This document shows, in pieces, positions 7,624 through 15,672 of a stretch of DNA of 64,000 nucleotides (position 1 is the first letter of the stretch; every line of letters starts with the position of its first letter). Position numbers and translations under genes: made by a program. The stretch lies in NCBI RefSeq assembly GCF_041505935.1, contig NZ_CP140110.1; one strand, written 5' to 3'. The notes beneath the pieces are model-generated. The model was not told the DNA's origin, did no database searches, and worked only from the letters and a program-made list of their open reading frames with translations. The stretch is from Fervidobacterium_A thailandense. Its GTDB lineage: Bacteria; Thermotogota; Thermotogae; Thermotogales; Fervidobacteriaceae.

Positions 7624-9345
7624 TTAAGCTTCCGCTACAATTTTCATTATCGCGTCCTTTATTACCTCAAGCTTTCTTAAAGCTTCCTGTTTAACCTTAT
7701 CGAAACTGTAAATGTAAACTTTCAACTTCGGTTCGGTTCCCGACGGCCTTATCGCATACCACGAACCGTCGCTGAGGAAAAATCTAAGAACATCGGAGGC
7801 GGGTATGTGTTGCTCGACATCTCCTATTTCGTTACCGTTCTTATCAAAGACTTTACGTACCTTATAATCTATGAATTCGACAAGGTCGAGGAAACCAATC
7901 TGCCTTGGGTAGTGCTTTCGGAATTTCTCCATGATGCGCCTGATCTTCTCCATGCCTTTCAGTCCCTCGTAAATGAGCGAGAAGTTATCTTCGAGATAGT
8001 AACCGTGCTTTTTGTAAAGTCCTTCAAGAACGTCCACAAGCGTCTTGCCATGTTTTTTGTGGAATGCCGCCATCTCGGAAATTAACATCGTCATCATGAC
8101 TCCGTCCTTATCGCGTACAAAATCCCCGGTGACGTAGCCAATGCTTTCTTCATAACCGAACTGGAATGAATATTTCCCCTCAAGTTCGTTTTCAAGCCCG
8201 CAAATGTTCTTAAAGCCCGTCAAAGTTTCGAACGTTTCCACACCGTAGCATTTGGCAATCATTTTTCCAAGATCACCGGTCACGATTGATTTTATGATGA
8301 TGCCGTTCTTTGGAAGAATTCCCTTTGTCTTCCTCTGAGAGAGCAGATAGTCTATTAAGAGAGCACCCGTTTGATTTCCGTTCAGCGGTACGTACTCCCC
8401 TTTGTGCTTGACCATCAAAGCCACCCTGTCGGCATCTGGATCAGTTGCAAGTACGATGTCCGCGTCTCTTTCTTTTGCGTATTTCAGCGCAAGTTCGAAC
8501 GCGTTCACGTCTTCTGGGTTTGGATAACTTACCGTGGGGAATTCGCCGGATGGTTGCGCTTGCTCTGGCACGATGAAGTAATTCTTAAAACCTCTCTCTC
8601 TCAGTACTCGTTCCACGAACTTGGTACCGGTACCGTGTAGTGGAGTATAGACGATACTGATCTCCTTGTCGATTTCCTCGCATAAAGAAAGTGAGAGAAC
8701 TTTCTCAAAGTACGCTTCATCGACATCTGCCCCCACGATCTTTATGAGTCCTTGGGAAAGCGCTACATCGAAATCCATCCTCTTTATCTTTGAGAAATCG
8801 TCAATGGACCTTATGTGCGCTTCTATCGGCTTTGCAACTTCGTCGGTGATTTGCGAGCCTTTGTCCCAGTAGACCTTGTAACCGTTGTAATCCGGTGGAT
8901 TGTGACTTGCAGTTATGACTATTCCGGAGGTGGTGCCCAGGTATCTTACGGCAAACGACAGGACTGGGGTTGGACGGATGTCGTCGAAAAGGTAGACCTG
9001 TATACCGTTGGCCGCGAGGACTTCGGCCGTTACTCGCGCGAATTCCTTGGACATCCTCCGAACATCGTAAGCTATCACCACACCTTTCTTCGCATACTCG
9101 CTTCCCTTTTCAAGAACGAAGTTTGCCAACCCTTGGGTTGCTCTGGCTACCGTGTAGATGTTCATCCTACTGGTCCCGGCACCGATCTTTCCCCTCAATC
9201 CAGCCGTGCCGAACTCGAGTTCCAGGAGGAACCTCTCCTTTATCTCTTCATCGTTTCCTTCAATTGCTCTGAGTTCACTCTTTGTTGCTTCGTCGACGTA
9301 GGGACTCTCGAGCCACTTACGGTATTCAGCCATGTAATCCCGCAT
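7624..9345 (-). CDS. pgcA: phosphoglucomutase / phosphomannomutase family (PgcA-like)
   Basis: Interconverts glucose 1-phosphate and glucose 6-phosphate (or mannose phosphates), linking glycogen synthesis and breakdown to glycolysis. The 573-residue alpha-D-phosphohexomutase has the phosphoserine loop TASHNPPDYNGYKVYW (Ser147), the Mg-binding loop DPDADRVA, the sugar-specificity loop GYEESIGY and a C-terminal phosphate-binding RPSGTEPKLKVY. The size and the GYEES loop fit the alpha-phosphoglucomutase/phosphopentomutase branch of Firmicutes and Thermotogales rather than the short GlmM type. ATG at 9345 has AAAGGAG 9 bases upstream; the gene is monocistronic, with its own -10 element upstream and rpmB's promoter just after it. 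Confidence 0.9.
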   Translation of the reverse strand: MRDYMAEYRKWLESPYVDEATKSELRAIEGNDEEIKERFLLELEFGTAGLRGKIGAGTSRMNIYTVARATQGLANFVLEKGSEYAKKGVVIAYDVRRMSKEFARVTAEVLAANGIQVYLFDDIRPTPVLSFAVRYLGTTSGIVITASHNPPDYNGYKVYWDKGSQITDEVAKPIEAHIRSIDDFSKIKRMDFDVALSQGLIKIVGADVDEAYFEKVLSLSLCEEIDKEISIVYTPLHGTGTKFVERVLRERGFKNYFIVPEQAQPSGEFPTVSYPNPEDVNAFELALKYAKERDADIVLATDPDADRVALMVKHKGEYVPLNGNQTGALLIDYLLSQRKTKGILPKNGIIIKSIVTGDLGKMIAKCYGVETFETLTGFKNICGLENELEGKYSFQFGYEESIGYVTGDFVRDKDGVMMTMLISEMAAFHKKHGKTLVDVLEGLYKKHGYYLEDNFSLIYEGLKGMEKIRRIMEKFRKHYPRQIGFLDLVEFIDYKVRKVFDKNGNEIGDVEQHIPASDVLRFFLSDGSWYAIRPSGTEPKLKVYIYSFDKVKQEALRKLEVIKDAIMKIVAEA

Positions 9346-9458
9346 CGTGTCACACTCCTTTCGTAAAAGACTTTTTTGCGGTTTTCCCTCAGCGTAGCCT
9401 GTTCGTGAACGAGATCGGCACTCTTAGTCCTTAGTTCTTCTGCGAGTCAGCACATGCT

Positions 9459-9464
9459 ATTATA
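9459..9464 (-). promoter_or_regulatory. extended -10 promoter element of pgcA
   Basis: Minus-strand TGG-TATAAT, an extended -10 box about 115 bases before the pgcA start. The region 17 bases upstream is T-rich and lacks a clear -35, partly because it coincides with the U-tract of the terminator of the preceding gene. Confidence 0.6.
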
Positions 9465-9486
9465 CCACAAACCGTGTGAAAAAAAG

Positions 9487-9511
9487 AATCCCCCCGAGAC
9501 TCGGGGGGATC
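9487..9511 (-). terminator. terminator of the 84-residue protein gene
   Basis: A stem of about 10 base pairs (ATCCCCCCGA/TCGGGGGGAT) with a short loop, followed on the minus strand by TTC and then seven T. Placed 29 bases after the stop of the small gene and just before the pgcA promoter. Confidence 0.88.
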
Positions 9512-9539
9512 CTGCGCGAAGGGAGGTTGAGTTTTTCTT

Positions 9540-9794
9540 TCACTCTCCCGAATAGCCCACACTCTTAAGCCATTCTTTGATATCCATACCGGTCCAAGCC
9601 ATGACACGCATCTGGGTTATAGCCGTCTCGATGATGTCTTTCAGAAGCATTTGCGAGAGGAACTCCTTGGACTCACTCAGCTTTGCTACAAGGTCTTTGA
9701 GATCTTGCTCTTCAAAACCGTTAAGTCTGATGCGTTTGTTAAGAATGTCGAGTTCGTAATTTAAGACGAAAGCCTTCGAAACTTTACCTTCCAT
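9540..9794 (-). CDS. hypothetical 84-residue protein, solo transcription unit
   Basis: Not recognised. From ATG 9794 (GGGAGGTG 6 bases upstream) the product is a small, charged, probably helical soluble protein: an initial MEGKVSKAFVLNYELDIL stretch that could be a strand, then a long amphipathic helical portion (EEQDLKDLVAKLSESKEFLSQML) and a final RVMAWTGMDIKEWLKSVGYSGE. No membrane segment, Cys or known motif. It has its own near-consensus promoter and a strong terminator, so it is likely well expressed. An upstream in-frame ATG (9824) lacks a ribosome site. Presumably a lineage-specific conserved protein. Confidence 0.7.
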   Translation of the reverse strand: MEGKVSKAFVLNYELDILNKRIRLNGFEEQDLKDLVAKLSESKEFLSQMLLKDIIETAITQMRVMAWTGMDIKEWLKSVGYSGE

Positions 9795-9842
9795 TGTTCT
9801 CACCTCCCAGTTGAGAGCACGCAACCTCGGGAACCAACATAA

Positions 9843-9871
9843 ATTTTACCATGAATGCACAAAAAGGTCAA
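9843..9871 (-). promoter_or_regulatory. near-consensus sigma-70 promoter of the 84-residue protein gene
   Basis: On the minus strand: -35 TTGACC (9871-9866), exactly 17 bases of spacer, then TGG-TAAAAT (-10 at 9848-9843). Transcription would start about 45 bases before the ATG. Confidence 0.8.
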
Positions 9872-9946
9872 CTATTTGATTTAAAGAACGGCTAAAATTA
9901 CAAAGCTTAACTTTTCTTTCTTTTTCTTTATCTTGCTTAAGTTTTC

Positions 9947-9978
9947 AACGAATGTCTTCTGAGGAGAAACTATTCGTT
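9947..9978. repeat. interrupted inverted repeat downstream of def
   Basis: Arms AACGAAT (9947-9953) and ATTCGTT (9972-9978) enclose a three-base internal loop and a second pair TTCT/AGAA around GAGG. It sits 6 bases after the def stop codon. No U-tract follows on either strand, so it is not a classical terminator; an mRNA 3'-end stabilising hairpin is possible. Confidence 0.5.
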
Positions 9979-9984
9979 CGCTTC

Positions 9985-10497
9985 TTATCGTTTGTCCGCC
10001 TTTTTTTCAGCTTTTCTACGACTTTCCATTATTTTTTTCAATTCCTGGGCCAATGCAACGCGCGTCTTTGAGTCGAGGTGGTCTATGAAGAGTACGCCGT
10101 CGAGATGGTCGAATTCGTGCTGGAAAATTCTGGCGGCGTATCCCTCCAGAAGTTCCTCATGAAAGTTCCCATGTTCATCCTGATAGCGAACACGGATCCA
10201 ACTGTGCCGCTCAATGTTGGCAAACACACCTGGGATACTCAGGCATCCCTCTTCACCAAGGATTTTTTCCTCGGATCTCTCCAAAATCACTGGATTAACG
10301 ACCATCTTGAATCCGGAACCGTCGTCCATACCGAAAAAGCGTAGCGAGATTCCGACCTGCGGAGCCGCGAGTCCCACGCCATCTTGTTCGTACATGGTGA
10401 TTTTAAACTCCTCCAAAATAGCACGCACTTGTGCGAAATCTGTGACCGGTTGGGCCTTTTTTCTGAGGACTGGATCACCTAATATCCTTATCTCCAT
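9985..10497 (-). CDS. def: peptide deformylase
   Basis: Removes the formyl group from the N-terminal Met of nascent proteins at the ribosome. The 170-residue metalloenzyme shows all three family motifs: GVGLAAPQVG (residues 40-49), EGCLSIPG (83-90, metal ligand Cys85) and FQHEFDHLDG (125-134, ligands His127 and His131, catalytic Glu128). The C-terminal tail is lysine/arginine-rich (RRKAEKKADKR). Its start at ATG 10497 lies 23 bases inside the end of surE, implying translational coupling in an ispG-surE-def operon. Confidence 0.97.
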   Translation of the reverse strand: MEIRILGDPVLRKKAQPVTDFAQVRAILEEFKITMYEQDGVGLAAPQVGISLRFFGMDDGSGFKMVVNPVILERSEEKILGEEGCLSIPGVFANIERHSWIRVRYQDEHGNFHEELLEGYAARIFQHEFDHLDGVLFIDHLDSKTRVALAQELKKIMESRRKAEKKADKR

Positions 10498-11254
10498 GGT
10501 ATTTCGCCTCCAACTCTTTCAGTAGTTCTTCGTTGGTCATAAATATCGTAATAGGTGTAACTGAGATGTACCCTTGAGCGAGTGCTTTGTAATCGGCTTT
10601 TGGATCCGGGTCATCTTCGATTATATCCCCAAGCATCCAGTAATACTTTCGCCCGTAGGGGTCTACACGTTGCTCAAAATAATCTTCGTAGCGTCTCTTA
10701 CTCTGACGGGTGAGTCTCCATCCCTTTATCTTTTCGTACGGTATCGATGGTACGTTTATGTTGAGAGCCGTGAATCTTGGGATTTGCTTTAGATCAAATT
10801 CTTCAAGGAATTTAAGCAAGAAAAGTGCCGCCGTTTCGTAGATGGGATCTTTGAAGTCGGCAACCGAAACAGCCAGTGATGGTACGCCGGCTATCGCGCC
10901 TTCAAGGGCACCGCTCACTGTTCCAGAGTAGATCACATCCGTTCCAAGGTTCTCACCCCTGTTTATCCCACTGACAACAACATCGGGTACGATGCCTTTG
11001 TCTTTGTAGATCACATCGAGTCCGATTTTGACGCAATCGGCCGGTGTACCGGAAACTGCATACATCTCAAAAGGTTCGTTTATGTCCAGCTTCCTCACCC
11101 AGAGTGGGAAGCGCAGAGTGATGCCGTGACCGACGGCACTTTGCTCGGATTCCGGGGCACATACAACAACGTTGTGCTTTTGACTCAAGAACCTTGCGGC
11201 ACATAGAATTCCAGGTGCGGTTATACCATCATCGTTCACCAGAAGTATGTTCAT
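10475..11254 (-). CDS. surE: 5'/3'-nucleotidase SurE
   Basis: Metal-dependent nucleoside monophosphate phosphatase associated with stationary-phase survival. The 259-residue protein begins with the diagnostic MNILLVNDDGITAPGI (the DD pair binds the metal), followed by VCAPESEQSAVGHGIT, the GTPADCVKIGL segment and SGINRGENLG. Length matches the Thermotoga SurE family. The best ribosome site, AGGAGG, is about 15 bases before ATG 11254, which is unusually far, but no better in-frame start exists. It lies 42 bases downstream of ispG and overlaps def by 23 bases. Confidence 0.96.
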   Translation of the reverse strand: MNILLVNDDGITAPGILCAARFLSQKHNVVVCAPESEQSAVGHGITLRFPLWVRKLDINEPFEMYAVSGTPADCVKIGLDVIYKDKGIVPDVVVSGINRGENLGTDVIYSGTVSGALEGAIAGVPSLAVSVADFKDPIYETAALFLLKFLEEFDLKQIPRFTALNINVPSIPYEKIKGWRLTRQSKRRYEDYFEQRVDPYGRKYYWMLGDIIEDDPDPKADYKALAQGYISVTPITIFMTNEELLKELEAKYHGDKDIR

Positions 11255-11296
11255 ACGTTCGCGTACGTTCCTCCTTTCTCATTTCGTTTGACGACC

Positions 11297-12376
11297 TTAG
11301 GTAGCGGGGTTTTTCAACTTTTCTTGAACGATGGTACGGGTTAACTCTTTTAGTTTACCCAAACCTTCTTCAAGTTTGTAAGTTCCTACGATTTCACCTT
11401 TGTAGAAGAGTACAACTCCATCGTTGGTTCCCGCGATACCCAAGTCGGCGTTTTTTCCTTCACCGATACCATTGACGATGCATCCAAGTACCGAAATCTT
11501 AATGTCTTCCTCTACGTTCGATAATATTTTTTCCACTTCCAGGGCAACCTTTTCGACATCGAAGACGCTTCGTGCGCAAGTTGGGCAAGCTATCACATCG
11601 ACACCCTTTCGCATCCCGAGAAACGTTAGTAACTTCTTTGCCGCGATAACTTCGTTTACCGGATCACCTGATATTGAGATACGGAGTGTATCGACCAAGC
11701 CTTCCAAGATAAGAACACCGACAGCCATGGATGATTTGATGAGCGAATTGTAAAGTGTACCAGCTTCGGTAACACCCACGTGTAACGGATAATCTATATA
11801 CTTTGCGATGTATCGGTTTGCTTCGATCGTTTCGAGCACGTCAGAACTTTTCACGGAAACAACGATATTTTCAAAACCGAATTTTTCCAGTGTGCGCACT
11901 TCCCTTAGTGCGGCTTCGGCCAGTGCTTGAGCCCTCGGAAGGGATGTGAGGTCCTTGGGCAACGAACCGCTGTTGGCTCCCACACGTATAGGAACACCGT
12001 ACTCGTTTGCAACGGTAACGATTTCTCGTATTTTTGCTTCACTACCAATGTTTCCCGGGTTTATTCTTATCTTGTCCACACCGTTCTTGATGGCTTCGAT
12101 CGCTATCCTGTGGTCGAAGTGGACATCACCCACGATGGGAACGGTGACGGACTCCTTTATCCTGCGAACCAGTTTTGCGCATTCAATGTCCGGAAGCGAA
12201 ATACGAACTATTTCGCACCCGACTTCCTGTAATCTCTTAATTTGTTCCAGTGTAGACTGCAGGTCGTGAGTGTCGGTATTCGTCATCGACTGGATCACTA
12301 TGGGCGAACCGCCACCGATTGAGATGTTTCCGACACGGATGAGTTTTGTAGCACGTCGTCTAAACCAATTGGACAC
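11297..12376 (-). CDS. ispG: 4-hydroxy-3-methylbut-2-enyl diphosphate synthase (IspG/GcpE)
   Basis: Penultimate enzyme of the MEP isoprenoid pathway: converts MEcPP, the product of IspF, to HMBPP using a [4Fe-4S] cluster. The 359-residue protein has the TIM-barrel N-terminus (IVIQSMTNTDTHD, GDVHFDHRIAIEA, INPGNIG) and the C-terminal cluster domain with ACPTCARSVFD and SVLGCIVNGIGE, providing three Cys ligands. Start GTG 12376, with GGAGG 8 bases upstream. Its promoter overlaps that of phzF, transcribed the other way. dxs and an IspF domain are encoded elsewhere in this window. Confidence 0.97.
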   Translation of the reverse strand: MSNWFRRRATKLIRVGNISIGGGSPIVIQSMTNTDTHDLQSTLEQIKRLQEVGCEIVRISLPDIECAKLVRRIKESVTVPIVGDVHFDHRIAIEAIKNGVDKIRINPGNIGSEAKIREIVTVANEYGVPIRVGANSGSLPKDLTSLPRAQALAEAALREVRTLEKFGFENIVVSVKSSDVLETIEANRYIAKYIDYPLHVGVTEAGTLYNSLIKSSMAVGVLILEGLVDTLRISISGDPVNEVIAAKKLLTFLGMRKGVDVIACPTCARSVFDVEKVALEVEKILSNVEEDIKISVLGCIVNGIGEGKNADLGIAGTNDGVVLFYKGEIVGTYKLEEGLGKLKELTRTIVQEKLKNPAT

Positions 12377-12408
12377 GAGAGGTACCTCCTTGTAGTGTCT
12401 TAAAGATA

Positions 12409-12437
12409 ATTATACCAAACGTCTGCGTCGTTGTGTA
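12409..12437 (-). promoter_or_regulatory. promoter of ispG-surE-def
   Basis: On the minus strand: -35 TACACA (12437-12432), 17-base spacer, extended -10 TGG-TATAAT (12414-12409). The -35 covers the -10 of the divergent phzF promoter. Confidence 0.65.
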
Positions 12438-12441
12438 TAAT
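12413..12441 (+). promoter_or_regulatory. promoter of phzF-like gene
   Basis: -10 TATAAT at 12436-12441; the best -35 at 17-base spacing is TACCAA (12413-12418), a poor match that lies on the ispG -10. The position, 36 bases before the ATG, fits a short leader with GAGGAGG. Confidence 0.55.
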
Positions 12442-12476
12442 TGAGTTAGCTCTGAAAAGCGAGGAGGTTGATCGTC

Positions 12477-13373
12477 ATGAAATTTTTCGTCGTCGATGCG
12501 TTTACCAAGCAACCTTTCAGAGGAAATCCTGCAGGCGTGGTGTTTCTTGAAGATGATGAGACATTGCCGGAGGAGACTATGCAAAAACTTGCTGCGGAGG
12601 TGAGGTTCTCCGAGACTGCGTTCGTTAGGGAGTTCCAGGACGGTTTTGAAATTCGATACTTTACGCCAGTTTCGGAGATAGATCTTTGCGGTCATGCAAC
12701 GATTGCCACGTTCCGGGCTTTAATGGAGATCGGTGCGGTTGAGCGTGGTGGGAGGTACGTGGTTTACACGAAGGTTGGAAGGCTCAACATCCAGTTGGAA
12801 GATGAGCTGGTGATGATGGAACAGGGCGTACCAAGAATAGGTCGGAAATTCTCAAGAAGAGAAGATATGGAAAAGATAGCTTCTTTGCTACGTTTAACAA
12901 GTGATGATATTCTCTGTGATCCTGAAGGGTTGTGCCCGACCGTTGTCAGTACAGGACTCTGGGATTTACTCGTTCCTGTGAAAAGTGTCGATGTGCTCCA
13001 CGGAATAGTACCTGATTTGAAAGCTATAGAGAGCTTCACGAAAGAGGAAGGACTGGTGAGTGTTCACGTTTTTGCTTTTGGAGAAGAGGGTACCACCTTG
13101 TGCCACACGCGTGATTTCGCACCACTTTACGGCATTCCGGAGGAATCTGCCACCGGTACGGCGAACGGAGCTTTAATTTATTTGTTGTACCATCTTGGGA
13201 TCGTGGAAGGGAACAAGCTGTACGAAATTCGACAGGGGGAATCCATGAACCGACCGTCGGAGATATACGCGAAGGTTCTTACTCAATTACCGGTGGAAAA
13301 AGGAGATGCCGGTGTGAGAGTGTTTGTTGGAGGCTACGGTAAGGTAATCGTCAGTGGCTCACTCAAAATTTAA
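12477..13373 (+). CDS. PhzF family isomerase/epimerase-like protein
   Basis: A 298-residue member of the PhzF family, which shares the diaminopimelate epimerase fold and includes the phenazine isomerase PhzF plus many enzymes of unknown substrate. Visible family features: FVVDAFTKQPFRGNPAGVV at the N-terminus, the catalytic Glu in RFSETAFV (about residue 45), CGHATIATF, and the C-terminal PLYGIPEESATGTANGAL anion-binding segment. No phenazine genes are nearby, so a house-keeping isomerase role of unknown substrate is more likely. The start is ATG 12477 with GAGGAGG 9 bases upstream; an in-frame TTG at 12468 abuts the ribosome site and is unlikely. Monocistronic, ending in a shared terminator. 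Confidence 0.88.
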   Translation: MKFFVVDAFTKQPFRGNPAGVVFLEDDETLPEETMQKLAAEVRFSETAFVREFQDGFEIRYFTPVSEIDLCGHATIATFRALMEIGAVERGGRYVVYTKVGRLNIQLEDELVMMEQGVPRIGRKFSRREDMEKIASLLRLTSDDILCDPEGLCPTVVSTGLWDLLVPVKSVDVLHGIVPDLKAIESFTKEEGLVSVHVFAFGEEGTTLCHTRDFAPLYGIPEESATGTANGALIYLLYHLGIVEGNKLYEIRQGESMNRPSEIYAKVLTQLPVEKGDAGVRVFVGGYGKVIVSGSLKI

Positions 13374-13386
13374 TTTTAGATAACAA

Positions 13387-13413
13387 AAAAGAGGAGCGTC
13401 GAGCTCCTCTTTT
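13387..13413. terminator. bidirectional terminator between phzF and rpoZ
   Basis: AAAAGAGGAGC / GCTCCTCTTTT stem of 11 base pairs (13387-13397 and 13403-13413) with a 5-base loop. A/T runs flank both sides, so it can end transcripts from both converging genes. Confidence 0.88.
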
Positions 13414-13422
13414 GCTTTACGT

Positions 13423-13653
13423 TTACTTCACGTTGGGGATTAGTACTTTGAGTATGTCTTCGTTTTTAATCCTTATGTAGCCCTCCTGTAACTCTTTGAA
13501 CGCGATGGTGACGGTGTAATCGTCGTGTGTTTGAACAAACGGTTTGGCAAAATCGTTAAGTGCTTCCGCTCTCTTTGCGATAACGACAGGTATTGCGTAC
13601 TTGTACGGTATCTTCTCCAAGAGCTTGTCGTAGTTTATGATGTTCTTAGCCAT
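13423..13653 (-). CDS. rpoZ: DNA-directed RNA polymerase omega subunit
   Basis: Small accessory subunit that helps RNA polymerase assembly. The 76-residue product (MAKNIINYDKLLEKIPYKYA...) has the omega-type YDKLLEKIPYKYAIPVVIAKRAEAL helix, in which the conserved KRA(E) matches the family box. The start is ATG 13653, with GGAGGTG upstream inside the end of gmk, giving an 8-base overlap; the longer in-frame ATG upstream is inside gmk. The gene order yicC-remA-gmk-rpoZ is widely conserved and supports the call. Confidence 0.9.
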   Translation of the reverse strand: MAKNIINYDKLLEKIPYKYAIPVVIAKRAEALNDFAKPFVQTHDDYTVTIAFKELQEGYIRIKNEDILKVLIPNVK

Positions 13654-14281
13654 CCATGACACCTCCGTAGAGATTTCTAACAAGTTCCAATTCTTTCAGG
13701 CGCTCGAACTTTAGCCTTTCCGCCTGGATTATCGAGATCAGGCTGGAAATTGACGTTTCAAGGTCCTCGTTTATCAAAAGGTACTCGAACTCTGGAATAT
13801 GTCTTAGTTCCCTTTTTGCGTTTTCCAGCCTTCTTGCAATTCGCTCCTCACTCTCGGTTCCCCTTCGTCTGAGTCTTTCCCGGAGTGTTTCAAAACTCGG
13901 TGGAGCTATGAAAACGAATTTTGCTGCCGGGTACGTTGATTTAACCTTTAGTGCACCCTGAACGTCTATATCGAGTATGACGTCGAACCCTTTTTCAAGG
14001 TTTTCAAAAACGAACTTGGCGGGCGTGCCATAATAGTTATCGTGCACTATCGCCCATTCTAAAAAGGCATTTTCGGAAATCATCTGCTGGAACTTCTCCA
14101 CCGAGATGAAGAAGTAATCGATCCCATCCACCTCACCCGGTCTCTGTGGTCGTGTGGTGCACGAAACGGAAAACACTACGCGCTCGACTCTTTCAAGCAC
14201 GGCACGGATGATGCTAGTTTTTCCAACACCACTCGGCCCGCTGATAACGAAGAGTATACCCTTTGGCCACGGTGAACCCAT
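13646..14281 (-). CDS. gmk: guanylate kinase
   Basis: Phosphorylates GMP to GDP with ATP. The 211-residue protein has a P-loop GPSGVGKTS (residues 15-23), the GMP-binding FSVSCTTRPQRPGEVDGIDYFF, and the lid segment RLRRRGTESEERIARRL. Start ATG 14281, 6 bases after the remA stop; it overlaps rpoZ by 8 bases at its 3' end. Size is normal for the family. Confidence 0.97.
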   Translation of the reverse strand: MGSPWPKGILFVISGPSGVGKTSIIRAVLERVERVVFSVSCTTRPQRPGEVDGIDYFFISVEKFQQMISENAFLEWAIVHDNYYGTPAKFVFENLEKGFDVILDIDVQGALKVKSTYPAAKFVFIAPPSFETLRERLRRRGTESEERIARRLENAKRELRHIPEFEYLLINEDLETSISSLISIIQAERLKFERLKELELVRNLYGGVMDG

Positions 14282-14287
14282 GTATCT

Positions 14288-14569
14288 TTAACCCTTCCTT
14301 ATTTTCTCAAGCTGCTTCTCAATCTCGAGCATAGACTCGATGAATCTTTGAGCGATCGTTTCAGGTTGAATGGCACTGAGGATGATGTGGTTCGAGTCGG
14401 TTATCAGAATAGATCTTGTCTTTCGACCGTACGTGGCATCGATGAGTTTTCCTTCAGTCTTAGCGTCTTCTTTCAACCTTTTGAGAGGAGCGCTCTCAGG
14501 ATTCACTATCGCGATGACCCTGTCACCCGCGATGACATTGCCGAAACCTATGTTAATTAAACCAAACAT
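14288..14569 (-). CDS. remA: RemA/DUF370 family regulator-like protein
   Basis: A 93-residue member of the RemA (DUF370) family. In Bacillus subtilis RemA is a ring-forming DNA-binding activator of biofilm matrix genes; in Thermotogales the role is unknown. The sequence MFGLINIGFGNVIAGDRVIAIVNPESAPLKRL and the later DATYGRKTRSILITDSNHIILSAIQPETIAQRF match the whole length of the family. The start is ATG 14569 with GGAGG 8 bases upstream; a GTG three codons earlier overlaps the ribosome site. It lies between yicC and gmk as in many Firmicutes. Confidence 0.9.
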   Translation of the reverse strand: MFGLINIGFGNVIAGDRVIAIVNPESAPLKRLKEDAKTEGKLIDATYGRKTRSILITDSNHIILSAIQPETIAQRFIESMLEIEKQLEKIRKG

Positions 14570-14610
14570 ACCTTGCACCTCCTGATGAGTTTGTAAATCC
14601 AGCGGTAATT

Positions 14611-15486
14611 CTATTCGATGTTTGCGATCTGTTCTTTGAACTGCGAAGCGATATACTTGCCCTCAAGGGCCAGGTTGCTGATTTCGAGTAATCTGCTTTT
14701 GGATAATATAGTGTTAAACTCACGCGAGATCTCCTGGGATATGAAGTTTAATAGGTCACCAACTGGTTGATCGGACTCCAAAAGTTCCTCAATTCTAGTT
14801 AAGTGACTTTGGAGACGGACAACCTCTTCTCGAATATCTGCCCTGTCGGCGATGAGAGCAACGGCGTTTTCGAAAAGCTCTTTGTTCAACTCCACATCAT
14901 CGGGTAGGATTTCGCGTGCGTTTTTTCTAATTCTGTCCGCGATGTACTTGGGGATCTGATCAGCTTTCTCGGAGATGGCGTTAACAATTTGTTTCATGCG
15001 TTTGGTCATGGATTTTAGATCCTCTGTCAGTTTTTGCCCCTCTTTCGCACGCTCCTCAACAACTTGTTTTAAAGTTTCTTCAAGTACTTCCCTTGCGGAT
15101 GCCCATGCATGTTCGATATCGTCGTTGGAGAATTCGAACTGGAACGCATCCCTGAAATTCAATAGATGCGACAGGTCGACGGTAGATGGGATACTTAAGT
15201 TTTCCCGCACCTCGTTGAGAATTTCGAAGTACGTGCGTACCATTGAAAAGTCGAAGGAAACCTGAACTGGCCGAAGGAATTTCACGTAAAGCCTGACATT
15301 TACCTTTCCACGCGAGATGTATCTTTTCACAATTGAAATGACATCCAGTTCCTTGGAATTCAAAAAGTAAGGTAGAGAGACATCCACCGACAGCCCTTTA
15401 GAATTCAGCGTCTTTACCTCGCAAGAGATTTTATATTCGTCCAGTAACGTTTGGAGCTTGGCATATCCGGTCATGCTTTTAGGCAC
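14611..15486 (-). CDS. yicC: YicC family endoribonuclease-like protein
   Basis: A 291-residue YicC/YloC family protein; members have recently been described as endoribonucleases. The N-terminal MPKSMTGYAKLQ and EVKTLNSKGLSVDVSLP segments are signatures of the N-domain, and the C-terminal DUF1732 part carries AEDR-like ALIADRADIREEVVRLQSHLTRIEELL and a final GKYIASQFKEQIANIE, matching the conserved end where most bacteria have VKxxIEKIREQVQNIE. Start GTG 15486 follows AGAGGTG. It is the first gene of the yicC-remA-gmk-rpoZ operon with a promoter about 100 bases upstream. Confidence 0.92.
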   Translation of the reverse strand: MPKSMTGYAKLQTLLDEYKISCEVKTLNSKGLSVDVSLPYFLNSKELDVISIVKRYISRGKVNVRLYVKFLRPVQVSFDFSMVRTYFEILNEVRENLSIPSTVDLSHLLNFRDAFQFEFSNDDIEHAWASAREVLEETLKQVVEERAKEGQKLTEDLKSMTKRMKQIVNAISEKADQIPKYIADRIRKNAREILPDDVELNKELFENAVALIADRADIREEVVRLQSHLTRIEELLESDQPVGDLLNFISQEISREFNTILSKSRLLEISNLALEGKYIASQFKEQIANIE

Positions 15487-15589
15487 TCAAAAGCACCTCT
15501 CACAAAATTGAAATGAACCGCAAGAGAACACAATTAAAAATTCGGGGCCGTTCTTGACCAATAAAGACCCGCAGATGGCTATCAACTAT

Positions 15590-15617
15590 ATTATACACGC
15601 CATTTTGAAAAAATCAA
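15590..15617 (-). promoter_or_regulatory. promoter of yicC-remA-gmk-rpoZ
   Basis: On the minus strand: -35 TTGATT (15617-15612), 16-base spacer, -10 TATAAT (15595-15590). It gives a leader of about 95 bases before the yicC GTG and sits in the 186-base gap after the transketolase gene. Confidence 0.75.
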
Positions 15618-15672
15618 AGCGTTTACACGGAAATTTTTTCAAATTTCGAATTTTTTCCTTATTCGACTACAT

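Noticed and set aside
9947..9978. Terminator of def
   Set aside because: Hairpin is present but neither strand has a following U-tract.
12477..13373. Phenazine biosynthesis
   Set aside because: The gene is PhzF family, but no other phz gene is nearby and the family is broad.
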